From Roseateles sp. (lineage in GTDB: Bacteria > Pseudomonadota > Gammaproteobacteria > Burkholderiales > Burkholderiaceae_C), in NCBI GenBank assembly GCA_016790285.1, contig JAEUPJ010000050.1, forward strand, positions 62,001 to 126,000: a stretch of DNA of 64,000 nucleotides, written 5' to 3'. How positions within the stretch are numbered: position 1 is the first letter of the stretch; the number at the start of each line of letters is the position of its first letter. The translations under genes were made by a program, and so were the position numbers. This document shows, piece by piece, positions 26,676 through 35,697 of the stretch. A model generated the notes under the pieces. That model ran no database searches. It saw only the letters and a program-made list of their open reading frames with translations, and was not told where the DNA came from.

Positions 26676-27904
26676 GCAACTTCGCCTTCAAGGGGCGCAA
26701 TGGCCGCGGTGAGCTCGTCGAGGGCATCGTCGACGCGGCCAGCGGCGACGCCGTGGCGGCCCAGTTGATGGCTGGCGGTGTCGTCCCGGTCAGCATCGAG
26801 CCCACGACCGAGGCCGTCAGCGTGGCGGGTGGCCGCAACTGGCTCGAGGCCCTGCTCGCCCGGCCCGTGACCCAGGAAGACGCGCTGGTGCTCACGCGCC
26901 AGCTCTACACGCTGCAGAAGGCCGGCGTGCCCATCCTGCGCGCCCTCGCCGGCCTGGAGGCGTCCACGGGCCACCCCGGCATCGTCAGCCTGCTGCAGGA
27001 CGTGCGCGCCAGCCTCGACCAGGGGCGCGAACTCGCCACCGCCTTCGCGCGCCACCCGGCCGTGTTCAGCACCTTCTATGTGGCCATGACGCGTGTGGGC
27101 GAGCTGACGGGCCGCCTCACCGAGGTCTTCCATCGGCTGGCCGAGCACCTGGAGTTCGAGCTCGACATCCGCGCGCGCATCAAGCAGGCGCTGCGCTACC
27201 CGTTCATGGTCATCATCGCGATGGCCATCGCGCTGATGGTCATCAACCTCTTCGTGCTGCCCAAGTTCGCGGAGGTCTTTGCCCATTTCAAGAGCGAGCT
27301 GCCGCTGATGACGCGGCTGCTGCTGGGCTTCTCCTCCTGGACCGTGAAATGGTGGCCCATGGTGCTGGGCGCGGGCATCGCGCTGATGCTCCTGTGGCGC
27401 AACTGGCTGGCCACGCCCGGTGGGCGCTACGCCTGGGACCGCTTCAAGCTGCGCCTGCCCATTGCCGGCAACATCGTGCTCAAGGCGACGCTGGCCCGCT
27501 TCGCGCGCAGCTTCGCGCTGGCCTCCAGCTCGGGCGTGCCCATCAGCCAGGCCATGACGGTGGTCGCGCAGACAGTGGACAACGCCTACATCGGTGCCCG
27601 CATCGAGCAGATGCGCGACGGCGTGGAGCGCGGTGAAAGCATCTCGCGCTGCGCCACGGCCACGGGTGTCTTCACGCCCATCGTGCTGCAAATGATTGCC
27701 GTCGGCGAGGAAACCGGCGAGCTCGACACCCTCATGACCGAGATCGCGCAGATGTACGAGCGCGAGACCGACTACGCCATCAAGGGCCTGTCGGCGGCCA
27801 TCGAGCCCATCCTGCTGGCCATCATCGGTGCGCTGGTGCTGGTGCTGGCGCTGGGCGTGTTCCTGCCGCTGTGGAACCTCGGCCAGGCTGCGATGGGCCG
27901 CTGA
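26672..27904 (+). CDS. mshG: MSHA pilus inner-membrane platform protein MshG
   Basis: 410 residues, GspF/PilC family. Two GspF domains (about 70-195 and 275-400) with three main membrane segments (PFMVIIAMAIALMVINLFVL, PMVLGAGIALMLLW, ILLAIIGALVLVLALGVFLP). Motifs LTRQLYTLQKAGVPILRAL and FARSFALASSSGVPI are typical. It is the membrane platform on which MshE acts. A 147-bp gap with a small hairpin separates it from mshA. Confidence 0.93.
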   Translation: MSNFAFKGRNGRGELVEGIVDAASGDAVAAQLMAGGVVPVSIEPTTEAVSVAGGRNWLEALLARPVTQEDALVLTRQLYTLQKAGVPILRALAGLEASTGHPGIVSLLQDVRASLDQGRELATAFARHPAVFSTFYVAMTRVGELTGRLTEVFHRLAEHLEFELDIRARIKQALRYPFMVIIAMAIALMVINLFVLPKFAEVFAHFKSELPLMTRLLLGFSSWTVKWWPMVLGAGIALMLLWRNWLATPGGRYAWDRFKLRLPIAGNIVLKATLARFARSFALASSSGVPISQAMTVVAQTVDNAYIGARIEQMRDGVERGESISRCATATGVFTPIVLQMIAVGEETGELDTLMTEIAQMYERETDYAIKGLSAAIEPILLAIIGALVLVLALGVFLPLWNLGQAAMGR

Positions 27905-27923
27905 GCCCGCGCGCCGTGTGAAG

Positions 27924-27941
27924 CCTGCAACGGTTTGCAGG
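27924..27941. promoter_or_regulatory. Hairpin between mshG and the pilin gene mshA
   Basis: CCTGCAA (27924-27930) pairs with TTGCAGG (27935-27941) around a 4-nt loop. It lies in the 147-bp gap before mshA. It may attenuate read-through from mshG or stabilise a separate mshA transcript. Confidence 0.4.
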
Positions 27942-28051
27942 CCCTTGTCGACAGCGCGCCAAAGTTGTGCGCTTTTCACTCGCCACCACTGGGGCGCTGG
28001 CCGATAGTGCCCCCATCCCCGGACCACAGCGCACGGCGCAGGAAGGCACCC

Positions 28052-28432
28052 ATGAACAAGTCTCAGCAGGCAGGTTTCACCTTGATCGAACTGGTGATGG
28101 TCATCGTCATCCTCGGCGTGCTCGCCGCGGTGGCGCTGCCCAAGTTCGTCACGGTGGATGACGACGCCAAGCAGGCGGCCGTCAACGGCGTGGCCGGCGC
28201 CCTGAGCTCGGCCTCGGCCATCAACTACGCCTCGCGCAAGGCCAACAGCAGCAAGGGCGTGGCCGTCACGACCTGCGCCGGCGTGGCCAGCGCCCTGCAA
28301 GGCGGCCTGCCCAGCGGCTACTCGATCACCGAGCCGGCCAGCGGCAGCCCCTTCGCGGCCGACGTCACCATCACCAACTGCTCCGTGACGGCCAACGGCA
28401 AGACGGCCCCCTTCACGGCCACCGGCATCTGA
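28052..28432 (+). CDS. mshA: MSHA-type major pilin
   Basis: 126 residues. Leader cut after G8 (QQAG/FTLIELVMVIVILGVLAAVA), Glu at +5. The globular part is short, with two Cys (TTCAGVAS and ITNCSVTA) that can form the C-terminal disulfide loop. AGGAAGG just before the ATG is the strongest ribosome site in this cluster, and the gene has its own upstream gap, both in keeping with a major pilin. MshA builds the thin pilus used for surface attachment. Confidence 0.88.
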   Translation: MNKSQQAGFTLIELVMVIVILGVLAAVALPKFVTVDDDAKQAAVNGVAGALSSASAINYASRKANSSKGVAVTTCAGVASALQGGLPSGYSITEPASGSPFAADVTITNCSVTANGKTAPFTATGI

Positions 28433-28884
28433 TGCCCCTGCCACGCAGCTCGCGTGGCTTCACGTTGATCGAGCTCATCCTCGTTCTCGTGATCACAGCC
28501 GCCCTGGCGGTGTTCGCCCTCCCGAAGGTGGTGGACACGACGCTGTGGCGGCTGCGTTCGTTTGGCGACGAGCTGCAGGCACGCCACCAGGCCATGCTGC
28601 GCCTGGCACTGCAGCAGCGCCGGCCCATCATCGCCACCATCACCGGTGGCGGCGTGAGCTGGGCCTACGGCGGCGGCGCGAGCCTCGGCAGCCTGCCCTG
28701 CCCCGCCACCGAGTCGCCCTGCATCGCCGAGGGCGGCAGCCGCACGGTGACGTTCAACAGCGCCAACAGCGGCGCCGTCAGCACGAGCACCGCGGCCGAC
28801 ATGACGGTGACCGTGGCCTACGGCGGCTACAGCCAGGCCTACCGCATCGCCGCGGACACGGGCCTGATCTACCCCTCTCCTTGA
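28432..28884 (+). CDS. mshC: MSHA minor pseudopilin, MshC-like
   Basis: 150 residues. Prepilin site after G9 (SSRG/FTLIELILVLVITAALAVFA). A GspH-like body follows (LRSFGDELQARHQAMLRLALQQRRP) and a beta region with one Cys pair (LPCPATESPC). It starts on the last base of mshA. MshC-type proteins are minor pseudopilins of the MSHA system; assignment is by order and size. Confidence 0.8.
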   Translation: MPLPRSSRGFTLIELILVLVITAALAVFALPKVVDTTLWRLRSFGDELQARHQAMLRLALQQRRPIIATITGGGVSWAYGGGASLGSLPCPATESPCIAEGGSRTVTFNSANSGAVSTSTAADMTVTVAYGGYSQAYRIAADTGLIYPSP

Positions 28885-28913
28885 CCCTTGGCCGGGCGCG
28901 CCCCTGGGCTAGC

Positions 28914-29474
28914 ATGAAGCGCATGCACCTCCCCCGCCGGGCCCAGGGCCTCACGCTGATCGAGCTGCTCCTGTTCGTCGTCGTGGTCGGCATCGCGCTG
29001 GCGGCGATGCTGCGCGTCTTCGTCACGGCCACGACGGCCAGCGCCGACCCCATGATCCGCCGCCAGGAATTGGCGATCGCGGAGTCGCTGCTGCGCGAGG
29101 TGCAGCTCATGCCCATCACGTGGTGCGACCCCGCCGACCCGAACGTGGAGGCCGCCACCTCCAGCGCCGGCTGCAGCCAGCCTGAAGGCGCAGGCCCCGA
29201 GAGCGGGGAGACGCGCTATGGCCCGACCTACTTCGACAACGTCAGCGACTACGCGGGCTTTTCGATGTCAGGCATCCGTGACCTCGGCAACAACGCCGTC
29301 GCAGGTCTCAGCGGCTACGCGGCCAGCGTGGCCGTTGCCGCAGCCACCCTCGATTCGTTGACCGCCGGCAGCGGCGACGCGCTGCAGATCACCGTCACCG
29401 TGACCGGCCCCGACAGCAGCACGCTCGTGCTGCAGGGCTGGCGAACCCGCTATGCGCCGCAGTCGCCCTACTGA
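28914..29474 (+). CDS. mshD: MSHA minor pseudopilin, MshD-like
   Basis: 186 residues. Prepilin site after G12 (RRAQG/LTLIELLLFVVVVGIALAA). The stretch IRRQELAIAESLLREVQLMP followed by a Cys (ITWCDPADP) is typical of MshD. ATG 28914 chosen; ATG 28923 is an alternative. The 3' end overlaps mshO by 23 bp. Probable minor or tip pseudopilin. Confidence 0.82.
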   Translation: MKRMHLPRRAQGLTLIELLLFVVVVGIALAAMLRVFVTATTASADPMIRRQELAIAESLLREVQLMPITWCDPADPNVEAATSSAGCSQPEGAGPESGETRYGPTYFDNVSDYAGFSMSGIRDLGNNAVAGLSGYAASVAVAAATLDSLTAGSGDALQITVTVTGPDSSTLVLQGWRTRYAPQSPY

Positions 29475-30249
29475 GCGGGGTTTCACCCTCATCGAGGCGG
29501 TGATGGTCATCGCCGTGACGGGCGTCGTCATCGCGATGGTGGCGATCTTCATCGTGCCGGCCACCACCGCCTACTTCGCCACGTCCGCGCGCGCGCAGCT
29601 CGGCGACGAAGCCGACACCGCTCTGCGCCGCATCGCCCGCGACCTCGCCGCGGCGCTGCCCAACAGTGCCCGCATCACCGGCCGCAGCCTGGAGCTCATC
29701 CCCGTGAGCGGCACGGCGCGCTATGCCGTGCAGTCGGGCGACCCGCTGCTGTTCGGCACCGCTGACACGAGCTTCGGGATCGTCGGCCCGGCCCTGCGGC
29801 TGAGCGCCGCCAACCAGCGCCTGGCCTGGTACAACCTCGGCGCCGGCGTGCCCGACGCCGATGCCTACACGCAGTCCAACGTGCGCGTCGCCACCAGCGC
29901 CGCTGGCAACGCGACCAGCATCAGCCTCAGCGGCGCGGCGCTGCCCACGCCGCTGCAGGCACCGCCCTACCGCGTCTACGCCATCGAGCAGCCCGTCACC
30001 TACCGCTGTGACCTCACCGCCCAGACGCTCACACGCTACAGCGGCTACGGCTTCCTCGCCGCGCAGCCCGACCCGCCTGGCGGCGGCAGCGCCGCCATCC
30101 TCGCCCGCCACGTGAGCGGCTGCAGCTTCAGCTACGACCAGCCGGCCATCACGTCCCGCTATGCGCTGGTCACGCTCACGTTGCAGCTCACCGCCCAGGG
30201 CGAGACCGTGACGCTGTACCACACGGTCCACATCGACAACCTGCCATGA
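29452..30249 (+). CDS. mshO: MSHA minor pseudopilin, MshO-like
   Basis: 265 residues. Leader cut after G10 (TERG/FTLIEAVMVIAVTGVVIAM), then a MshO/PilW-type helix (QLGDEADTALRRIARDLAAALPNSARI). The body is a beta-rich domain with Cys in TYRCDLTAQT and VSGCSFSYD. It overlaps mshP by 4 bp. Confidence 0.83.
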   Translation: MRRSRPTERGFTLIEAVMVIAVTGVVIAMVAIFIVPATTAYFATSARAQLGDEADTALRRIARDLAAALPNSARITGRSLELIPVSGTARYAVQSGDPLLFGTADTSFGIVGPALRLSAANQRLAWYNLGAGVPDADAYTQSNVRVATSAAGNATSISLSGAALPTPLQAPPYRVYAIEQPVTYRCDLTAQTLTRYSGYGFLAAQPDPPGGGSAAILARHVSGCSFSYDQPAITSRYALVTLTLQLTAQGETVTLYHTVHIDNLP

Positions 30250-30689
30250 CCGCGCGCGCCCACGGCTTCACGCTGATGTCCATGCTCTTCATCCTGGTGG
30301 TGCTGGCTGCCCTGGGCACGGCGCTGGCCGCATTGAGCCAACGCCAGCAACTGGGCTCGGCCGGCGAGCTGGCCGCGGCCAAGGCCTATCAGGCGGCCTT
30401 TGCTGGCCTGGAATGGGGCAGCCACCAGGTCCTGCGGCCGGCCTCGCAGCCAGGTTGCTTCGCCACACGCAGCTTCACGCTGCCCGACCAACTCGCCGGC
30501 TACACGGTCACGGTCACATGCACGCGCACGCCCTCGTCGGGCACCGTCACGGACGGCGACCAGAGCCTGGCCTTCTACACGCTGGTGGCGACCGCCTGCA
30601 ACATCGCCGCCAGCGGCGCCTGCCCGAACACCGGCACGACGGAGCCGGCCTACGCCGAACGGCAACTGACGCGGGGGCTCAGCCGATGA
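30246..30689 (+). CDS. mshP: MSHA minor pseudopilin, MshP-like
   Basis: 147 residues. The N-terminus G/FTLMSMLFILVVLAALGTAL lacks the Glu at +5, as in PilX, GspK and MshP. LAAAKAYQAAFAGLEWGSHQV is typical of the PilX/MshP group. Three or four Cys in the body (GCFATRS, VTCTRT, ATACNIAASGACP). Start overlaps mshO as ATGA and the stop overlaps mshQ. Confidence 0.82.
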   Translation: MTARAHGFTLMSMLFILVVLAALGTALAALSQRQQLGSAGELAAAKAYQAAFAGLEWGSHQVLRPASQPGCFATRSFTLPDQLAGYTVTVTCTRTPSSGTVTDGDQSLAFYTLVATACNIAASGACPNTGTTEPAYAERQLTRGLSR

Positions 30690-33600
30690 TGCGCCGCGTA
30701 CTGTCGACCTTTGCATGCCTGTTGCTGGGTAGCCTGTGGGCTGCGGCAGCGAGCGCCGCGACGTACACGCTCCCCGGCGCCCTGCCGCCCGGCTGCAGCG
30801 GCACCGGGCCGAGCTACACCTGCACGGCGCTCACGCTGGGCTACAACGACGTCATCGTCGTGAACTCGCCCAAGCCCGCCACGCTGACCATCAACGGCAA
30901 CTTCAGCACCGACACGTCCCAGATCAACCAGGCCGGCACCGCCAGCGACCTGACCCTCGTCGTCAACGGCACGCTCACCCTGGGCTACCAGGCCAAGATC
31001 AAGGCCAACATCACGGCCACCAGCGTCAACGACGCCGGCGGCGGCAACGTCGTCATCACCGGCAACCTTGCGGCCAACGGGGGCAACGTGTCGCTGGCCT
31101 ACCAGACGACGGTCAGCGGCAATCTCTCCACGACCGGCACCGGCACCCTCACGACCGGACAGAGCGGCAGCATCGGCGGCAACGTGTCGGGGGGCAGCGG
31201 CAGCATCAGCATCAGCGAGTCCGGCACGGTCTCGGGCAACGTCACGGGCACCGGCAGCATCACGGTCGTGCAGAGCGCCACCGTGTTCGGCAACGTCAGC
31301 GCCGGCAGCGGGGCGGTCAGCGTGGGCTACCAGGGCAAGGTCAATGGCAACCTCGGGACCACCGGCACCATCAGCCTGGCGCAGGCCTCGCGCATCGGCG
31401 GCAACGTGACGGGCGGAGCCGGCAACGTCTCGGTGGGCTATGGCGCCACCGTCGTCGGCACGCTCACCACCAGCAGCGGCACCATCGACATTGCGCAAAG
31501 CGCGGTCCTGTCGGCCTGCGTCAAGTCCACCGCCAGCGCCAACATCACGCTGGGCTACCAGAGCAGCGTCAACAGCGTCTGCTGCGGCACGAGCTGCACG
31601 AGCAGCTGCGTCGTCAACAACTCCACCTACGCGATGCCGCCGCTGTGCGCCGCCGCCACGACGCTGCTGGCCGACTACCGCATGGACGAGTCCCTGTGGA
31701 ACGGCACGGCGGCCGAGGTCAAGGACGCGAGCGGCAACGCCTACCACGCCCGCTCGGCCACCGCCTCCACCGGCGTGCCCGTGGCCATCACGGTCAGCGG
31801 CTCGCCGGCCTACGGCACCACCAGCAACGGCAGCTGCGGCTACGGCCTCTTCAACCGCTCGTCGCCCTCGCCCGGCGCCACGCATGCCTATGTGCAGCTG
31901 CCGTCGAACTTCCCCGCGTTGAGCGGCAGCTTCACGGTGCTGGGCTGGATCCGCAGCACCGCGCCGACCCAGTCCGGGCAGCGCATCCTCGTCAACGACG
32001 ACAGCCAGGACGGCTGGGCGCTGAGCCTGGGCGACGCCGGCAACGCGTCGGTGCGGCTCTTCAACCGCAACCTCAACGCCAGCGGTGGCGTCCTCACCAG
32101 CGGCAGCAGCGGTACGGGGGCCACCACGGCCAATTGCGGCAGCGGCACCTTCTGCCTGGACAGCGCCCCCGTCATCGCGGCCAACACCTGGTACTACGTC
32201 GCCGCCCTCGTCGACACGACGGCCAAGCAGGTCCAGACGCTCATCTACAACACCAGTGGCACGCTGCTTGCCGGCGCCACGTCTGCCTACACGGGGACCT
32301 GGGTGGCCGGCAGCGGCGGCACGGCCATCGGTGGGGAATCGGGCAGCTCCAGCGAAGGTCAGGGCAGCAACTTCCACTTCTACGGCAACATCGACGAGCT
32401 GCAGGTCTACAGCGGCGTGCTGGCCGGCAGCGCCATCACGGCCCAGTTGAGCCGCTCGCGCAGCTGCCCCGTGCCCGCCATCGCGAGTTTCACCATCAGC
32501 GGGACGGGCAGCGCCTCCACCTGCAGGGCGCAGACGCTCACCATCACGGCCAAGGATGCCGCCGGCAACACGCTCACCAACTACACCGGCACCATCAACC
32601 TGAGCACCAGCAGCGGCCGGGGCGACTGGTCGCTCGGCAGCAGCCTGACGCCCTCAGGCAGCTTCACCGCGGGCAGCGCCAACAGCGGCACGGCCAGCTA
32701 CACGTTCTCGACGGGGGACGCCGGGATCGTCAAGCTGCAGCTGGCGCACAGCCTCGCGCAGAACGTGAGCGTCACCGTCGTGGACAGCGCGCTGGCCAGC
32801 ACGAGCAGCACCTCGGCCAGCGTCAACTACCGTGACAACGCCTTCGTCTGGGCCGAGGACATGACCGGCAAGATCGCGGGCACGAACGTCGTCGTCGCCG
32901 GCCGCAGCCACGACATGCAGGTGTCCCTCATCAAGAAGGACGCGACGACGGGCAGCTGCGGCGTCGCGACTGACTTCAGCGGCACCCGCAACCTCAAGCT
33001 CTGGCGCACCGACAGCGCCGGCAGCTGGACGGCGCCCAGCGTCGTCGTGGGCCCGAGCAGCACCACCGTGCCCGCCGCCCGGCCGGGCAGCAACAACCTG
33101 GCGCTGAGCTTCGCCGCCGGGGTCGCCACCCTCAACCTGGCCACGACCGACATCGGCAAGTACACCCTGAACCTCGACGACGACTCCGGCACCTACGCCG
33201 CCGGCACCATCAGCGGCAGCATCGGCGACCTGACCGTGCGCCCCTACACCATCACCGTCTCCGGCATCAGCCGCGGCAGCACGCCCAACCCCTCGGGCAG
33301 CACTGCCACCGACGGCGTGCTCGGCCCGGCTGGCGCCAGCTTCAGCGCCACGGTCGCGGCCTGGCGCTGGGCCTCTGCGTCCGATGCCAACAGCGACGGC
33401 GTGCCGGACAACGGCGCCAACTTCACCAACGTCACCGCCGGGGGCCTGGCGCCGTCGTTCAACAGCACGGTCACGCTGAGCCTGCTGGCAGGCTCGCAGA
33501 CACCGGCCGGCGGGGTGCTGGGCACCCTGGCCAATGGCGCCGTCACCGGCTTCAGCGGGGGCACCGTCACCGTGAGCAACCTGCAGTACAGCGAGGTGGG

Positions 33601-34711
33601 CAGCTTCCAGTTCAACAACGCGGGCGTGGTCAGCAACTTCCTGGGCACCGCGGGGCTGTCGCTCGACGCCTTGACCTTCGCTACCAACGGCACGCAGAAC
33701 CGCCGTGTCGGACGCTTCGTGCCCGCGGGCTTCGCGCTGAGCAACCCGAGCGTGGTGCACCGGACCGACCTCAGCTGCGGGACGGCCCCCACCGTGGCCT
33801 CGACCTTCACCTACCTCGACGAGAACTTCCGCCTCGGCTTCACGCTGACGGCCCGGAACGCCGCGGGCGCCACCACGGCGAACTATGTCGACGACCCCAG
33901 CACGACGAACTACCAGGGCAACTTCGCCCGCCTGGACCTGACCACCGCGGCCAACTTCCGCCTGGCCGGCATCAGCGGCAGCACCGCCTTCAAGACCGGC
34001 GTCGGCGGCCGGCTCAGCGTGTCGGCTTCCAGCGGCAGCTGGGCCAACGGCGTGGCCAGCAACATCACGCTCACCGCCAAGGCCCTGCGCACGCTGACGC
34101 CCGACGGTCCCTTCACGGCTGCCTTCGGCATCGTGCCGGTGGATGCCGACGGCGTGACCATGTCCACGCTTGATCTCGACACCGACACCCCGGCCAACGG
34201 CAACGACCGCACGCGTGTGAGCACAATCCCTCTGCACTGGGGGCGGCTGCGCCTCCAGAATGGCATGGCGGCGGCCAACCGGCCCGTCTACCTGCCGCTC
34301 GCGGCCCAAAGCTGGAACGGCAGCATCTTCACCACCAACACCTTGGATTCCTGCACCCGCATCGCGAGCACCCATCTGAGCTTCGGCAACCTGCGCAAGT
34401 CGCTGGCGGCCAGCGATGCCGTCATGAGCAACAGCCCCGTCACGTTGAACGCAGGCGTCGGCAACATCACGCTGGCAGCGCCGGCCTCCGGCCATGTGGG
34501 CACCCTGGACGTGGCCCTGTCGCTGGACACGGCGGCCGACAGCTCCTGCCTTGGCTGGACCCCCACCAAGGCTGCCACGGCCGGTGCGGGCCTGCTGCCC
34601 CTGCGCGGCCTGTGGTGCGGCACCACGGCCACCAAGGACCCGAGCGCACGCGCGACCTGGGGCCTGTACCGCGGCGACAACGGCGTGATCTACCAAAGGG
34701 AAAACTACTGA
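30686..34711 (+). CDS. mshQ: Large secreted MSHA protein MshQ with beta-solenoid and LamG-like domains
   Basis: 1341 residues. A signal peptide (residues 1-24, ending AAAASA) leads into a Gly/Ser/Thr-rich repeat region: residues 145-276 hold seven units of about 19 residues beginning GN(V/L)S or GT(L)T. Residues about 325-593 look like a LamG/concanavalin-like domain (LADYRMDES, YVQLPSNFP, SFTVLGWIRS). The C-terminal half (about 700-1341) is the MshQ/DUF6701-type region (IPLHWGRLRLQNG near residue 1185). MshQ is secreted or pilus-associated and may act as an adhesin. It overlaps mshP and mshI, so it is an integral operon member. Confidence 0.85.
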   Translation: MMRRVLSTFACLLLGSLWAAAASAATYTLPGALPPGCSGTGPSYTCTALTLGYNDVIVVNSPKPATLTINGNFSTDTSQINQAGTASDLTLVVNGTLTLGYQAKIKANITATSVNDAGGGNVVITGNLAANGGNVSLAYQTTVSGNLSTTGTGTLTTGQSGSIGGNVSGGSGSISISESGTVSGNVTGTGSITVVQSATVFGNVSAGSGAVSVGYQGKVNGNLGTTGTISLAQASRIGGNVTGGAGNVSVGYGATVVGTLTTSSGTIDIAQSAVLSACVKSTASANITLGYQSSVNSVCCGTSCTSSCVVNNSTYAMPPLCAAATTLLADYRMDESLWNGTAAEVKDASGNAYHARSATASTGVPVAITVSGSPAYGTTSNGSCGYGLFNRSSPSPGATHAYVQLPSNFPALSGSFTVLGWIRSTAPTQSGQRILVNDDSQDGWALSLGDAGNASVRLFNRNLNASGGVLTSGSSGTGATTANCGSGTFCLDSAPVIAANTWYYVAALVDTTAKQVQTLIYNTSGTLLAGATSAYTGTWVAGSGGTAIGGESGSSSEGQGSNFHFYGNIDELQVYSGVLAGSAITAQLSRSRSCPVPAIASFTISGTGSASTCRAQTLTITAKDAAGNTLTNYTGTINLSTSSGRGDWSLGSSLTPSGSFTAGSANSGTASYTFSTGDAGIVKLQLAHSLAQNVSVTVVDSALASTSSTSASVNYRDNAFVWAEDMTGKIAGTNVVVAGRSHDMQVSLIKKDATTGSCGVATDFSGTRNLKLWRTDSAGSWTAPSVVVGPSSTTVPAARPGSNNLALSFAAGVATLNLATTDIGKYTLNLDDDSGTYAAGTISGSIGDLTVRPYTITVSGISRGSTPNPSGSTATDGVLGPAGASFSATVAAWRWASASDANSDGVPDNGANFTNVTAGGLAPSFNSTVTLSLLAGSQTPAGGVLGTLANGAVTGFSGGTVTVSNLQYSEVGSFQFNNAGVVSNFLGTAGLSLDALTFATNGTQNRRVGRFVPAGFALSNPSVVHRTDLSCGTAPTVASTFTYLDENFRLGFTLTARNAAGATTANYVDDPSTTNYQGNFARLDLTTAANFRLAGISGSTAFKTGVGGRLSVSASSGSWANGVASNITLTAKALRTLTPDGPFTAAFGIVPVDADGVTMSTLDLDTDTPANGNDRTRVSTIPLHWGRLRLQNGMAAANRPVYLPLAAQSWNGSIFTTNTLDSCTRIASTHLSFGNLRKSLAASDAVMSNSPVTLNAGVGNITLAAPASGHVGTLDVALSLDTAADSSCLGWTPTKAATAGAGLLPLRGLWCGTTATKDPSARATWGLYRGDNGVIYQRENY
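31118..31513 (+). repeat. Tandem beta-solenoid-like repeats inside mshQ
   Basis: Seven consecutive units of about 18-20 residues (54-60 bp) encode GNLSTTGTGTLTT, GNVSGGSGSISIS, GNVTGTGSITVV, GNVSAGSGAVSVG, GNLGTTGTISLAQ, GNVTGGAGNVSVG and GTLTTSSGTIDIA. The pattern of short hydrophobic strands with Gly-Asn turns suggests stacked beta-helix coils as in bactofilin-like proteins. Confidence 0.75.
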
Positions 34712-35697
34712 TGCGCTGGCCCTGGACCCCTCGCCGCAGCGGCCACCGCCTGCTGCTGCGCCGCGTCGGCAACGGCCATGCCTTCGTGCTGACCGATGGC
34801 GAACCCGGCCCCAACCAGCCGGCGCGGCTGCTGCGCTGGGGCCTGCTGCCGCAGGCAAGACCCGTCCCCGCGGGTGAAGCCATCGCGCTGCTGGACCCGG
34901 CGGACTACCAGGTCCTCAAGGTCGACACCCCGAACGTGCCGCCCGAAGAACTCAAGTCCGCCGCCCGCTGGCAGATCAAGGAGCTCGTGGATGTCGACGT
35001 CGCGCAGCTGACGCTGGACGTGATGCACGTGGGCGGCGATGTCGACCGCGCCCAGCGCCAGCTGTTCGTCGTGGCGGCGCGCAACGCAGCCATCCAGGCG
35101 CTCACCGACGGCGCGGCGGCCGTGAACACCAGCATCGGCATCGTCGATGTCTGGGAGACGGCGCTGCGCAACCTCGTCACGCGCCAGGCCGCCGTCGACG
35201 ACCTGTCCACCCGCGCCTTTGCCGCCGTGCTCATCCATGAGTCGCACTGCCTGCTCGTCGTGTGCAGCGGGGACGAGCTTTACTACACCCGCCGCATCGA
35301 GCCTGACCCAGGCCTGCTCGCCCGCGCTCGCGGCCAGCAGCCCGAGGCCAGCGTGGCCGAGCTGCCGCTGGGCTTCGAGTACCAGCCGGGTGGCGCCTTC
35401 GACGCCGGTGCCGCGCAGGAGTCGCCCCTCGTCGTGGAGCTGCAACGCTCCATCGACGTCTGGGAGCGCAGCTGGCCGGAACTGCCGCTGGCGCGCCTGT
35501 ACGTCGTGACGGCGGCGCACGGCACCGAGGTCGCATCGCTGATCCAGCGCGAGCTGGGCCAGCGCACTGTGGCCCTGGACCCGCTCGCCAGCTTCGCCCC
35601 CGAACGGCCCGCCGCCGAGGGCGAGCCCGCCGAAGCGCTGGCCGCCTGCATCCCGCTGCTCGGCGCGGCGCTGCGAACCGAAAGCAGGCAGCTCTGA
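34711..35697 (+). CDS. mshI: MSHA biogenesis protein MshI (PilM/GspL-like)
   Basis: 328 residues with no clear membrane helix. It resembles the actin-like cytoplasmic PilM/GspL domain of MshI: YQVLKVDTPNVPPEELKSAA, WQIKELVDVDVAQLTLDVM, VVAARNAAIQAL, GIVDVWETALRNLV. It likely links the cytosolic face of the assembly platform with the PilN-like protein. The start shares bases with the mshQ stop (TGATG) and the stop shares one base with the next start. Confidence 0.85.
   Translation: MRWPWTPRRSGHRLLLRRVGNGHAFVLTDGEPGPNQPARLLRWGLLPQARPVPAGEAIALLDPADYQVLKVDTPNVPPEELKSAARWQIKELVDVDVAQLTLDVMHVGGDVDRAQRQLFVVAARNAAIQALTDGAAAVNTSIGIVDVWETALRNLVTRQAAVDDLSTRAFAAVLIHESHCLLVVCSGDELYYTRRIEPDPGLLARARGQQPEASVAELPLGFEYQPGGAFDAGAAQESPLVVELQRSIDVWERSWPELPLARLYVVTAAHGTEVASLIQRELGQRTVALDPLASFAPERPAAEGEPAEALAACIPLLGAALRTESRQL

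Noticed and set aside
27980-28051. Possible sigma54 promoter before mshA (TGGC followed by GC)
   Set aside because: The GG and GC pairs do not have the required -24/-12 spacing, and the TTGC box is missing.
31118-31513. Tandem repeats considered as a CRISPR or mobile element
   Set aside because: Units are in frame, vary in sequence, and have no constant spacer structure; they encode beta-solenoid repeats in mshQ.
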